A stretch of 64,000 nt of DNA from Streptomyces sp. SS1-1 (GTDB lineage Bacteria; Actinomycetota; Actinomycetes; Streptomycetales; Streptomycetaceae), in assembly GCF_008973465.1 (NCBI RefSeq), contig NZ_WBXN01000004.1, forward strand, positions 248,001 to 312,000, given 5' to 3'. Within the stretch, counting starts at the first letter, position 1. Each line of letters opens with the position of its first letter. The position numbers and the translations under genes are program-made. The notes beneath the pieces were generated by a model, which was given only the letters and a program-made list of their open reading frames with translations, made no database searches and was not told the origin of the DNA. Below are positions 54,338 through 63,503 of the stretch, piece by piece.

Positions 54338-55216
54338 ATGCAAAAGGACAAGAGCAAGAACTTCGGAAACAACACCGCACCCCCTGTATGGCTGATCACC
54401 GGCTGTTCCAGCGGTCTGGGTGAGGCCCTGGCCCGGCACGCTCTCGAACGAGGAGACCGCGTGGCCGTCACGGCACGCGACCGCGCGGACGTCACCGGCC
54501 TCGCCGCCGGATACGGCGACCGGGCCCTCCCTCTGGAACTGGACGTCACCGACGCCGACTCGGTCGGCGCGGCGGTCGCCGAGTGCGAGCGCTTCTTCGG
54601 ACGGATCGACGTCCTCGTCAACAACGCCGGGTACGGCTATCTGGCCGCCGTCGAGGAAGGCGAGGACACCGCCGTCCGCGCCCTGTTCGACACGAACGTG
54701 CACGGCGTGGTCACCGTGCTGAAGGCCGTACTGCCCGGGATGCGGGCGCGCCGCGCGGGCCGCGTCGTCAACGTCTCCTCCTTCGGCGGACTGGCCGCCT
54801 TCCCCGCGACCGGGTACTACCACGCCACGAAGTTCGCCCTGGAGGGTCTGTCGGAGTCGCTGGCGGCGGAGGTCGCCCCGCTCGGCATCTCCGTGACCAT
54901 CGCCGAGCCCGGCGGTCTGCGGACGCGGTGGGCCGGCACCTCGATGCGGCAGTCCCCCGTCCGGCTCGACGACTACGAGCAGACCGCGGGCAAGCGCCGC
55001 GCGTCGACGCTGGCCGTCTCCGGGCACCAGCCCGGCGATCCGGCCCGGGCGGCCGCGGCCATCGCCGCCGTCGTGGACACCGACGTGCCACCGCTGCGGC
55101 TGCTCCTCGGGTCCGACGCGCTCGCGGGTGCGCGGGCCCGGCTGCAGCGGGTGCGGGCCGAGATCGACGCCAACGAGGCGCTGACCACCGGCGTGGACTT
55201 CGAGGAGCGGGGATGA
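54338..55216 (+). CDS. SDR family oxidoreductase
   Basis: The 292-residue classical SDR has TGCSSGLG cofactor motif, NNAG, catalytic Ser in VNVSSFGG and Y-H-A-T-K. GGAG precedes the ATG at 54338. Its stop overlaps the next SDR start (ATGA), so the two are made together under the divergent XRE regulator. Confidence 0.92.
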   Translation: MQKDKSKNFGNNTAPPVWLITGCSSGLGEALARHALERGDRVAVTARDRADVTGLAAGYGDRALPLELDVTDADSVGAAVAECERFFGRIDVLVNNAGYGYLAAVEEGEDTAVRALFDTNVHGVVTVLKAVLPGMRARRAGRVVNVSSFGGLAAFPATGYYHATKFALEGLSESLAAEVAPLGISVTIAEPGGLRTRWAGTSMRQSPVRLDDYEQTAGKRRASTLAVSGHQPGDPARAAAAIAAVVDTDVPPLRLLLGSDALAGARARLQRVRAEIDANEALTTGVDFEERG

Positions 55217-55869
55217 CCGTGGGCGCATGCGTGGTGGTCGGCGCCGGTCCCGGTCTCGGGGCCGCTGCGGCCCGCCTGTTCGGCCGCGAGGGGTACTCCG
55301 TCGGGCTCGTCGCGCGGGATACGGGGCGCCTGGAGTCGATCGCCGGTGAGCTGACGGCCGCCGGGGTCACGACGGCGACGGCCGCCGCGGACGTCACCGA
55401 CCAGGACGCCGTCACACGGGCGATCGGCTCGCTCAGGGAGCGGCTCGGGCCGATCGAGGTCGTCCTGTTCAGCCCGCGGCCGAGTCTGGCGTGGATCAAG
55501 CCGGTGCTCGACACGACACCCGCCGATCTGGACAGCGCCCTGGCTCTGAACGTGGTGGCGGCCGCGGCCGTCGTGCGCGCGGTCGTGCCGGAGATGCGGG
55601 AACGCCGGTCCGGGACCCTGCTGTTCACCACCGGCGGCGCCGCCGTCGACCCGCACCGCGACCGCGCGGTGTCGGGGGTGGCGTACGCCGCCGAGTCGGC
55701 GTACACCCGCATGCTCCACGACGCGCTCGCCGGGGACGGTGTGCACGCCGCGCAGCTCACGATCGTCGGCGCGATCGGTGCCGGCGCCCGGCACGACCCG
55801 GACGACGTGGCACGGCAGTTGTGGCGCCTGCACAGCGAGCGCGACGAGCCGCTGCTGATCCTGCGGTGA
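55213..55869 (+). CDS. SDR-fold protein lacking the YxxxK lysine
   Basis: The 218-residue protein has the glycine motif VGAGPGLGAAAARLF and the usual strands, but the active-site segment reads YAAES where YxxxK is expected, and no lysine follows nearby. It may be catalytically changed or act as a partner or binding subunit for the upstream classical SDR, with which it is translationally coupled. Confidence 0.85.
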   Translation: MTVGACVVVGAGPGLGAAAARLFGREGYSVGLVARDTGRLESIAGELTAAGVTTATAAADVTDQDAVTRAIGSLRERLGPIEVVLFSPRPSLAWIKPVLDTTPADLDSALALNVVAAAAVVRAVVPEMRERRSGTLLFTTGGAAVDPHRDRAVSGVAYAAESAYTRMLHDALAGDGVHAAQLTIVGAIGAGARHDPDDVARQLWRLHSERDEPLLILR

Positions 55870-55873
55870 GCGG

Positions 55874-56731
55874 TCAGCTCTCCGCGGCGACCCGCTGGAC
55901 ACCGATGACACCCAGAACCTGGAGCGCCTGCTCGGCGGGCGATCCGGGTTCGGCGGAGAGCAGGATCAGCTGATGCCGCTGTTCCGGCAGGGAGAGGATG
56001 TCGAAGTCGAGCTCGATGGGGCCGATCTCGGGGTGGTCGAAACGCTGGCTCGCGTGGTGTTCGATCCGCAGGTCCGGGGATCGCCACAGCCGCCGGAATT
56101 CCTCGCTGCCCGCCAGCAGATCCTCGATCAGTTCCCGGATCTCCCGGCTCTGCGGGTAGCGCGTGGCGGCGATACGCAGATAGCTCAGTGCCGAAAGGGC
56201 GAAAGGCCCGGGATTCTCCATGCCGTACAGGCGCTTGCCGTTTTCTGAGTCCGCGTCGAGGAAATAGCGGCGAACCACGTTCCGGTCGGCGTCGGGAAGC
56301 GCCGAGAAGTCCTCGAACAACGCGGCGGCCAGCGGATTCCAGGCCAGCACGCGGCAGGTGCTGTCCACGATCACGGCCGGTGTCGTGGGGAGGCGGTCCA
56401 GCAGGTTGAGCGTGCTCGCCGGCACCTCGCGCGGCGGCTCTCCGGCCGGCTCGTCCTCGGTCATCCCGGCGAGCCGGAAGAGGTGGGCGCGTTCCAGATC
56501 GGTCAGCCGCAGCGCGCGGGCGACGGCGACGAGGACACGCTGGGAGGGGTTGCGGCCGCGTGCCTGTTCCAGCCGGGTGTAGTGGTCCACGGAGACGTGG
56601 GCGAGCTGGGCGACCTCTTCGCGGCGCAGACCCGGCGTCCGCCGGCGCGGTCCCCGGGGCAGGCCGACGGCCGCCGGGCTGATCCGCTCCCGCTTGTGGC
56701 GCAGGAACTCGCCCAGTGCGCGTCTGTCCAT
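55874..56731 (-). CDS. XRE regulator with MmyB-like ligand domain
   Basis: The 285-residue relative of the regulator at 53398 has HTH motif TPGLRREEVAQLAHVSVDHYTRLEQARGRNPS and a PAS-like domain (TPAVIVDSTCRVLAWNPLAAALF). It is divergent from the esterase gene at 56843 and probably represses it. Confidence 0.92.
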   Translation of the reverse strand: MDRRALGEFLRHKRERISPAAVGLPRGPRRRTPGLRREEVAQLAHVSVDHYTRLEQARGRNPSQRVLVAVARALRLTDLERAHLFRLAGMTEDEPAGEPPREVPASTLNLLDRLPTTPAVIVDSTCRVLAWNPLAAALFEDFSALPDADRNVVRRYFLDADSENGKRLYGMENPGPFALSALSYLRIAATRYPQSREIRELIEDLLAGSEEFRRLWRSPDLRIEHHASQRFDHPEIGPIELDFDILSLPEQRHQLILLSAEPGSPAEQALQVLGVIGVQRVAAES

Positions 56732-56740
56732 ACGGGAACA

Positions 56741-56788
56741 GTAGCCAGGGCCGGGACCCCGTAGCCACGGACCGTCGGTCCCTGGTTG
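56741..56788. promoter_or_regulatory. Operator repeats between XRE and esterase genes
   Basis: GTAGCCAGGG (56741) and GTAGCCACGG (56761) are direct repeats. GGACC, three bases, GGTCC (56769-56781) is a palindrome, and CCAGGG at 56745 pairs with CCCTGG at 56780. Confidence 0.5.
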
Positions 56789-56842
56789 CCGCCTCCCCCC
56801 GGCACCACGCTGAAGGGGAAGCGCACGCCCGACGAAGGAGAC

Positions 56843-57778
56843 ATGATCACCTTGGCTCGTCCGTCCGCCGCGGAAGCGGCACTCCGTGAATCCGGCAGCC
56901 TGGTCGTCGAGCCCGGCGCGATCGAGGTCGCCGGCCGGCGTCGCACGTACAGCGAGGTGAGGCCCGCCGGTCTCCCACAGGGCGCGCCGCTGCTCCTCGT
57001 CTTCCACGGCTCCAACCAGAACGGGCGGAAGCTGCGCGCGTTCAGCGGTCACACCTTCGACGCTCTCGCCGCCCGCTCCGGAGTCCGGGTCGTCTACCTC
57101 GACGGGTACAAGGGGCACTGGAACGACGCCCGGGTGTCCGCCGGCTTCGCGGCGCGTCGCGAGAACTACGACGACGTGGCGTTCACCCGGGCCGTGGTCT
57201 CCCGTTTCACCGGGGACGGCCGCGCGGACCCGGCGCGTGTCCATTGCGCCGGCTACTCCAACGGCGGCCAGATGGTCATCCGGCTGCTGCACGAGGTGCC
57301 GGAGCTGTTCGCCGGCGCGGCCGTCATCGCCGCGACCCAGCCGGCCCCGGAGAACTTCATGGCCGTCGGCGAGGTGCGTCCGCTGCCCGTGCTGCTGGTG
57401 CACGGCACGCGGGACCCGCTCGTCCCGTACGACGGCGGCATGGCGAGCATGTGGGGGTTCCGACCGCGCGGTCTCGGGCTGTCCTTCGCACGGACCGCCG
57501 CGTACTACGCGCGGCGCAACGGGATCGGCACGGCACCGGTGAGCGGCAGGCGCGAACCGGGGCCGAGGGCGCGCGGGACGTCGGTCGAGACCGTCGACCA
57601 CCGGGAGCCCGGCAAGCCGTCGGTGCGGGCCGTCACCGTCCACAACGGTGGGCACGTCGTCCCGAACCTGACGGCTGCCGCGCCCCGACTGCTGGGGCGG
57701 ACCAATCTGGAGTTCGACACGGGCCGCGCGATGTGGGACTTCCTCACGTCGGAGGCTGCTGGTGAGGCGAGGGACTGA
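56843..57778 (+). CDS. PHB-depolymerase/LpqC-like alpha/beta hydrolase
   Basis: The 311-residue esterase has an oxyanion region LLLVFHGSNQNGRKLR, the nucleophile motif GYSNGGQM, an acid in HGTRDPLVPYDGG and a histidine in NGGHVVPN. This matches the LpqC/feruloyl esterase/PHB depolymerase family. No clear signal peptide is seen from the ATG at 56843. GAAGGAG lies only two bases before that ATG, so a TTG at 56852 is possible. Confidence 0.85.
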   Translation: MITLARPSAAEAALRESGSLVVEPGAIEVAGRRRTYSEVRPAGLPQGAPLLLVFHGSNQNGRKLRAFSGHTFDALAARSGVRVVYLDGYKGHWNDARVSAGFAARRENYDDVAFTRAVVSRFTGDGRADPARVHCAGYSNGGQMVIRLLHEVPELFAGAAVIAATQPAPENFMAVGEVRPLPVLLVHGTRDPLVPYDGGMASMWGFRPRGLGLSFARTAAYYARRNGIGTAPVSGRREPGPRARGTSVETVDHREPGKPSVRAVTVHNGGHVVPNLTAAAPRLLGRTNLEFDTGRAMWDFLTSEAAGEARD

Positions 57779-57788
57779 CGGGAACGCG

Positions 57789-57831
57789 CCGTGGGGCGGT
57801 CACCGTCGGCTGAACGGTGACCGCCCCACGG
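57789..57831. terminator. Perfect 18-bp hairpin terminator
   Basis: The two 18-base arms (57789-57806 and 57814-57831) are exact complements around a seven-base loop, ten bases after the esterase stop and just before the convergent murP stop. Confidence 0.9.
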
Positions 57832-57853
57832 TCGATTCCCGTGGCTCCGGCTG

Positions 57854-59416
57854 TCAGCGGGCCGGGACGCCGGCCGGTGCCGGTGTCTCCGCGTCGGCCG
57901 TGGCCGGGTTCGTGGCGGTCGCGGTGTCCGGTGCGGAGGGTGCGGACGGTTCGGGCTGCGCGGGAGCCACGTTGAGTTCGGCGAGCATCGTCTTGGTGAA
58001 GCCGAAGTAGTACGTGGCGAGGAAGCCGCCGATGTAGCCGACGATCAGGCCACCCGCGTACACGGCGACGGTCTGGCCGAGGCCGTGGTCGCCGTCGAGC
58101 AGCGGGAAGAGCGCCCAGCCGGACGGGCCGATCGCGGTGGAGCCGACGTCGGTGCCCAGCTGGTTGAAGAACCCGATGAACGCGCCGCCGAGGGCGCCGC
58201 CGGTGCAGGCGGTGATGAAGGGGCGGCCCAGCGGCAGGGAGACGCCGTAGATCAGCGGCTCGCCGACGCCGAGGAAGCCCGGCCAGAGCGCCGACTTGAT
58301 GGTCCGGCGGATGGAGGTGTTGCGGTGCAGGCGGAAGTAGACGGCGATCGCGGCACCGACCTGGCCCGCGCCGGCCATGGCGAGGATGGGGAGCAGCACG
58401 GTGTAGCCCTGCTGCTCGATGAGGGTCGTGTGGATCGGGATGAGCGCCTGGTGCAGGCCGAGCATGACCAGCGGCAGGAACAGCCCGCCGAGGATCAGGC
58501 CGGCGCCGGCGCCGCCGTGGGAGAGCAGCCAGTTGGCGGCCTCACCGATCTTCGTGGAGACCTCACCGGCGAGGAACATCAGCCCGAACAGGGTGACGAG
58601 TCCGGACACGAGCACGGTGATGGTGGGCGTGACGAGGACGTCGATGGAGACCGGCACCCAGCGCCGGCACCACTTCTCGACCTGCACGGCGAGCCAGGCC
58701 GCGCCGAGGGCACCGAGCACACCGCCCTGGCCCGGGGAGAGGTGCTGGCCGAACGCCTCCACGTTGGCGACGCCCGCGTAGACGATGATCGCGGCGACGG
58801 CGCCGCCGAGGATCGGGGTACCGCCGAACTCCTGCGCCGTGTTGTGGCCGACGAACACGGCGATCAGCGCCATGAACCCGGAGGCCATCGCGGCGAGCGC
58901 GGGGGTGATGCCGGGCAGCCAGCCCAGGTTGACCAGCAGGCCGTTCAGGCCGGCGATGATGCCGCAGCCGATGAGGGCGGGGATCAGCGGCACGAAGATG
59001 TTCGCGATGCGCCGCAGCAGCAGCTTGAACGGGGTGGCGTTGCGGGCCTTGCGCTCCGCGCGCAGGGCGGCGCCCTGGGCGGCGAGCTCCTCGGCGGTGA
59101 CGGCCTCGGGTGCCGGGGCGCCGGCCGGGGCAGCCGCCTGCGGAGCGGCGGCGCGCTCCTCCTCGACGAGGGTCTCGAACTCGGGGGTGACGCGGGCGAC
59201 GGTGCCCGGGCCGAGCACGATCTGGTAGGTGTCGTCCTCGACGACGCCCATCACCGAGGGGAGTGCCTTGAGCTGTTCCTCCTGCACGAGGGTCCGGTCG
59301 TGCAGGCCCAGCCGGAGCCGGGTCATGCAGTGGGCCACCGACGCCACGTTCCCCGCGCCTCCGACGAGGGGCAGGATGGCGGCCGCGGTGTCGCGGTACT
59401 TGTTCTCGTTCGCCAT
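57854..59416 (-). CDS. murP: PTS transporter subunit EIIBC, MurNAc type (MurP)
   Basis: The 520-residue protein has an N-terminal EIIB domain with the phosphorylated cysteine C30 (VAHCMTRLRL), a linker at about 90-120, and an EIIC domain of about ten TM segments. The GEPLIYGVSLPLGRPF motif of the glucose superfamily is present. It lacks EIIA and would use a separate one. Pairing with murQ 47 bases upstream supports N-acetylmuramate as the sugar. The C-terminal tail is Pro/Ala/Thr-rich. Confidence 0.85.
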   Translation of the reverse strand: MANENKYRDTAAAILPLVGGAGNVASVAHCMTRLRLGLHDRTLVQEEQLKALPSVMGVVEDDTYQIVLGPGTVARVTPEFETLVEEERAAAPQAAAPAGAPAPEAVTAEELAAQGAALRAERKARNATPFKLLLRRIANIFVPLIPALIGCGIIAGLNGLLVNLGWLPGITPALAAMASGFMALIAVFVGHNTAQEFGGTPILGGAVAAIIVYAGVANVEAFGQHLSPGQGGVLGALGAAWLAVQVEKWCRRWVPVSIDVLVTPTITVLVSGLVTLFGLMFLAGEVSTKIGEAANWLLSHGGAGAGLILGGLFLPLVMLGLHQALIPIHTTLIEQQGYTVLLPILAMAGAGQVGAAIAVYFRLHRNTSIRRTIKSALWPGFLGVGEPLIYGVSLPLGRPFITACTGGALGGAFIGFFNQLGTDVGSTAIGPSGWALFPLLDGDHGLGQTVAVYAGGLIVGYIGGFLATYYFGFTKTMLAELNVAPAQPEPSAPSAPDTATATNPATADAETPAPAGVPAR

Positions 59417-59463
59417 GAGATCGGCCTTGCTGTGAGTAAGGGCTGGTGCGTCAGGCGGCCGCG

Positions 59464-60405
59464 TCAGGCGGCTGCGGCTTCGAGGGCGCTGCGCAGATGT
59501 CCGTGGGCGGTGCGGAGAAGGCGCTCGGCGGTCGGCGCGTCGACGCCGCCGAGCAGGAGGAGGATCGCGTTCTTGACCTCGCCGCCGGTGGCGGCGAGCG
59601 CGGCGGAGACGGCCTCGTCGGAGGCGTCGGTCGCGAGGCCGACGATCCGGTGGGCGCGCGCCCGCAGCTTCTCGTTGGAGGCGCGCAGGTCGACCATCAG
59701 GTTCCCGTAGGTCTTGCCGAGCCTGATCATGGTGATGGTCGAGAACATGTTGAGCACCAGCTTCTGCGCGGTGCCCGCCTTGAGCCGGGTCGAGCCGGTC
59801 AGGATCTCCGGGCCGACGACGACCTCGATGCCGTGGTCGGCGGCCGCCGCGAGGGCGCTGCCGGCGTTGCAGGACAGGCCGACGGTGAGTGCGCCGAGGG
59901 AGCGGGCGTGACGGACGGCCTCGACGGCGTACGGGGTGCGGCCGGAGGCGGAGATGCCGACCACGACGTCGTCGGCGGTCAGGTTCAGCGCGTCGAGGTC
60001 CTGCCGGGCTCCCTCCTCGGAGTCCTCGGCGCCTTCGACGGCGGTGACCATGGCGGCGGGGCCGCCCGCGATGAGGCCGACGACCTGGGAGGGGTCGGTG
60101 CTGAAGGTGGGCGGGCACTCGGAGGCGTCCAGCACACCGAGCCGCCCGGCGGTGCCCGCTCCGGCGTAGACGAGCCGTCCGCCGCGGGACATCCGCTCGG
60201 CCATGCCGTCGACCGCGGCGGCGATCTCGGGGAGCCGGGCGGCGACCGCCGCGTGGACGGTGGCGTCCTCGGCGTTCATGTGGCGGGCGATGTCCAGCGT
60301 GGTGCGGCGGTCGATGTCCGCCAGCTCGGGCCGGTACGCCTCCGTGGCCAGGGTGGCCAGCTGGTCACGCAGCAGGGCGTCACCGACGGCGTCGTGGATG
60401 GACAT
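59464..60405 (-). CDS. murQ: N-acetylmuramic acid 6-phosphate etherase MurQ
   Basis: The 313-residue protein carries the MurQ signature YAGAGTAGRLGVLDASE with the catalytic Glu in DASECPPTF, an SIS sugar-phosphate fold, and KAGTAQKLVLNMFSTITM near the C-terminal half. It cleaves the ether of MurNAc-6-P to give GlcNAc-6-P and D-lactate. It precedes murP in transcription. Confidence 0.95.
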   Translation of the reverse strand: MSIHDAVGDALLRDQLATLATEAYRPELADIDRRTTLDIARHMNAEDATVHAAVAARLPEIAAAVDGMAERMSRGGRLVYAGAGTAGRLGVLDASECPPTFSTDPSQVVGLIAGGPAAMVTAVEGAEDSEEGARQDLDALNLTADDVVVGISASGRTPYAVEAVRHARSLGALTVGLSCNAGSALAAAADHGIEVVVGPEILTGSTRLKAGTAQKLVLNMFSTITMIRLGKTYGNLMVDLRASNEKLRARAHRIVGLATDASDEAVSAALAATGGEVKNAILLLLGGVDAPTAERLLRTAHGHLRSALEAAAA

Positions 60406-60554
60406 GGGCGTTCACGGCTCCTGTGGTTCGGGCGGTGCGAGGGGGCTGGGCGATATGGGCGCGATTCCGTCATACGTGACGGAAGCCTGTATGGCTGGCC
60501 TGTGTGACACGAGAGACAGCGTCCGAAACTTTCTTTCACTTCACCTCGATGCCA

Positions 60555-60569
60555 TGAAACATATTTTCA
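60555..60569. promoter_or_regulatory. RpiR/MurR-like operator upstream of murQ
   Basis: TGAAA, five bases, TTTCA is a perfect palindrome 150 bases upstream of murQ. GAAACTTTCTTTC at 60525-60537 is a related element. AT-rich GAAA/TTTC palindromes suit RpiR-family sugar-phosphate regulators. No rpiR gene is in the window. Confidence 0.5.
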
Positions 60570-60626
60570 GCCCGGGTGTGCGTCAAGACCTTTGGCGCGA
60601 TCATCGGGTCACGCTCCGCGTACGGC

Positions 60627-63503
60627 TCAGGCGGTGGCCTCGTCGAGGAGTTCGAGGATGTGCCGGTAGGGCTGTCCGGTGGCACGGGTCATGCCGATCT
60701 CGCAGGTCCGGTTGCAGGACGCGTAGGCGTCGTAGGAGCGGCTGTTGATCTCGGCGGCCTGGCGTGCCGTGGCCACGGCGGTGACCTCGGGATGCAGCAG
60801 CCCCCGGTCGCCGGCGAAGGCGCAGCAGCCCCAGGAGTCGGGCACGGTGACGTCCCCGCTCAGGGCGGCGGCGACGGTCCGCAGGGCGTCGTCGGCGCCC
60901 AGATGGGCGGTCGAACAGGTCGGGTGCAGGGCCATGGACGCCAGGGGCCGGGCGGCGGGGAGGGCCGGGAGCAGCCGTTCGGCGGTGAAGGTGACGCTGT
61001 CCACGAACCGCAGGGCCGCGTAGCGGGCGCGGTCCTGCTCGGGCAGCGCGCCGGCGAGCCGTTCCAGTCCGTGTGTGCAGGAGGAGGCGTCGCAGACGAC
61101 CGGCAGCCTGCCCTCGTCGGAAGCGGCCCACAGGGCGTCCAGCGTGCGCGCGGCCATGGTCCGGTGCCCGCGCGTGTAGCCCTTGGACTGCCAGGGCGTA
61201 CCGCAGCACAGACCGCCGAGTCCGTCCGGCACGGCGACGGGCACCCGCGCGCGTTCGCACAGCCGCAGGAACGCCTGCGCCGCTCCCCCGGCCCCGCCGC
61301 CACCTTCCTCGGGGGCGAAGAGGCTGCCGATGCACGCGGCGAAGAAGACGGCCTCCGCTCCCGCGGGGTGCCGCGCGGCGGGCCGCTCGGGTCCGCCGCG
61401 GGGCATGTCACCCGTCCACTCGGGCACCAGCTCGCCGGCGCCGAGTCCGCGCATCGCCTTGGTCGCCGCCCGGGTGACGGGCAGCGGGACGGCGTGGGCC
61501 GCCTTCAGGGCCGTACGCACGCCCGTGATCGTGCCCTGCCAGTGCCGGGCGACCCGGTCGGCCACACCCTGGGCCGTCCTGCCGTGCCCGTCGGCGCGGA
61601 GCCGTTTCATCACCTCGCCCGTGTCGATGTGGACGGGACAGGCGGTCACACACAGGCTGTCCACGGCGCAGCTGGCCACGGCGGCGTAGCCGTAGTCGTC
61701 CTCCAGGGCACGCTTGCGGGCGTCGTCGCCCGATGCTTCGGCCACGGCGATCTCGCGCAGCAGGGCGATGCGCTGGCGCGGGGTCGTGGTGGCGTCGGCG
61801 GTGGGGCAGACGGGTTCGCAGTAGCCGCACTCCACGCACGCGTCGACGGCCGGGTCGACCTGGGGAACGCTCTTGAGGTTGCCGAGGTGCGCCCGGGGAT
61901 CGTCGTCGAGCAGGACGCCGGGGCTCAGCATCTGGTGCGGGTCGCACAGCCGCTTGAGCTCACGCATCACCTCGTGCAGCTCGTCGCCGTACTGGCGGCG
62001 CACGAACGGCGCCATGGCGCGCCCGGTGCCGTGCTCGGCCTTGAGCGTGCCGCCGGCGCCGAGGACGAGGTCGACCATGTCGGCGGTGAAGCGGGCGTAC
62101 CGCTCCAGCTCCCCGTCGGAGTCGAACTCCTGGGTGAGCATGAAGTGCAGGTTGCCGTCCCGGGCGTGCCCGAAGATCACGGCGTCGTCGTAGCCGTGCC
62201 GGGCGAACAGGTCGATCAGCCCCTCGCCGGTGGCGGTGAGCCGGTCCATCGGCACGGCCACGTCCTCCAGCAGGGCGGTCGTGCCCGGACGGCGCGCCCC
62301 CGCGACCGCCGTGTAAAGGCCCTTGCGCAGCCGCCACAGCCGGTTCCGCTCCGCGGCGTCCCGGGTGAGCGTGGCGGGGGTGAGCGTGGGCAGCAGCCGC
62401 AGCGCGGGCCGCGCGGCGGCGACGGTGTGCTCCAGCGCCTCGGCCTCGTCCTCCGCGAACTCGACGAGCAGGGCCGCGTGGCCGGCGACGGTGAGCCCGC
62501 GCAGGGCCTCCACCGGGTCGCCGTACCGCTGGGCCACCTTGAGGGAGGCCGCGTCGAGGAGTTCCACGGTGCGGGCGCCGGCGGCGAGCAGCACGGGCAG
62601 GCAGTCGGTCGCCTCGGCGAGGCCCGGCAGGACGAGCAGGCCCGTGGCGGTGTGCGGCAGGAGCGGGACCGTACGGAAGACGGCCTCGGCGACGAACCCG
62701 AGCGTGCCCTCGCTGCCGACCATGAGCCGGGCCAGCGTCTCGGCCGGGGTGTCGTGGTCGAGGAAGGAGTTCAGCCCGTAGCCCATGGTGTTCTTCATGG
62801 CGAAGAGCCGTTCCACCGTGGCCCGGGACGCGGCCGAGCCGCGCACGCGGTCCCGCAGCCGTAGCAGTCCCGCGTGCAGCTCGGGCTCGCGGGCCCGCAG
62901 GGCCGCGTCCGCGTCGGCGTCCGCCGTGTCGACGACGGTCCCGGACGGCAGGACGAAGCGCAGGGACTCGATCGTGCGGTACGCGTTGTCGCGGGTGCCG
63001 CAGTTCATGCCGCTGGAGTTGTTGGCCACCAGACCGCCGATCGTGCAGGCGCTCTCACTGGCCGGGTCCGGCCCGAGCCGCCTGCCGTACCGGGCGAGAC
63101 GGGCGTTGGCCTGGCGGACGGTCAGCCCGGGCTGAAGCTGGATGCGGTGCCCGTCGTCCAGGATCTCCGCGTCCCGCCAGTGCGTACGGACGTCGATCTG
63201 GACGCCGTCGCCACCGGCCTGACCGGCGAGGCTGGTGCCGCCCGACCGCAGGGTCACGGGGACGCCGGCCTCACGGGCCCCGGCCATCAGCGCCCCGACC
63301 TCGTCTGCGGAGGCCGCGCGGACCACGGCGCGCGGGGTGAAGAGGTACGGGGAGGCGTCGTGAGCCGCCGCGATCCGGCGGGGCAGCGCGGTCGTGACCC
63401 GGGCCGGGTCGGCCACGCAGGAGGCGAGGACCTGAGCCAGCCGCTCGTCCGAGGGGGGCGGTGTCGCGGCGGCGGACGGGACGGAGGCGGTGGGGTGGTT
63501 CAT
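60627..63503 (-). CDS. FAD-linked oxidase/Fe-S protein, D-lactate dehydrogenase type
   Basis: The 958-residue protein fuses a GlcD-like flavoprotein to a GlpC-like Fe-S module. It has the FAD-binding PCMH region (VPVTLRSGGTSLAGQ and ACTIGGLVANNSSGMNCG), a C-terminal oxidase half with GHARDGNLHFML, two ferredoxin-like clusters (CVECGYCEPVCP and CAVDSLCVTACP), and CCG-type motifs (GLCCGTPWQSKGY and GCCAFAGDRGL). It passes electrons from a 2-hydroxy acid to the respiratory chain. It lies upstream of murQ in the same direction, and MurQ produces D-lactate, so D-lactate is the likely substrate. Glycolate or another hydroxy acid cannot be excluded. Confidence 0.88.
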   Translation of the reverse strand: MNHPTASVPSAAATPPPSDERLAQVLASCVADPARVTTALPRRIAAAHDASPYLFTPRAVVRAASADEVGALMAGAREAGVPVTLRSGGTSLAGQAGGDGVQIDVRTHWRDAEILDDGHRIQLQPGLTVRQANARLARYGRRLGPDPASESACTIGGLVANNSSGMNCGTRDNAYRTIESLRFVLPSGTVVDTADADADAALRAREPELHAGLLRLRDRVRGSAASRATVERLFAMKNTMGYGLNSFLDHDTPAETLARLMVGSEGTLGFVAEAVFRTVPLLPHTATGLLVLPGLAEATDCLPVLLAAGARTVELLDAASLKVAQRYGDPVEALRGLTVAGHAALLVEFAEDEAEALEHTVAAARPALRLLPTLTPATLTRDAAERNRLWRLRKGLYTAVAGARRPGTTALLEDVAVPMDRLTATGEGLIDLFARHGYDDAVIFGHARDGNLHFMLTQEFDSDGELERYARFTADMVDLVLGAGGTLKAEHGTGRAMAPFVRRQYGDELHEVMRELKRLCDPHQMLSPGVLLDDDPRAHLGNLKSVPQVDPAVDACVECGYCEPVCPTADATTTPRQRIALLREIAVAEASGDDARKRALEDDYGYAAVASCAVDSLCVTACPVHIDTGEVMKRLRADGHGRTAQGVADRVARHWQGTITGVRTALKAAHAVPLPVTRAATKAMRGLGAGELVPEWTGDMPRGGPERPAARHPAGAEAVFFAACIGSLFAPEEGGGGAGGAAQAFLRLCERARVPVAVPDGLGGLCCGTPWQSKGYTRGHRTMAARTLDALWAASDEGRLPVVCDASSCTHGLERLAGALPEQDRARYAALRFVDSVTFTAERLLPALPAARPLASMALHPTCSTAHLGADDALRTVAAALSGDVTVPDSWGCCAFAGDRGLLHPEVTAVATARQAAEINSRSYDAYASCNRTCEIGMTRATGQPYRHILELLDEATA

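Noticed and set aside
60576..62864. 762-codon open frame antisense to the FAD/Fe-S dehydrogenase
   Set aside because: There is no domain motif and the Gly/Val/His-rich composition is shadow-like; the sense strand has all flavoprotein and cluster motifs.
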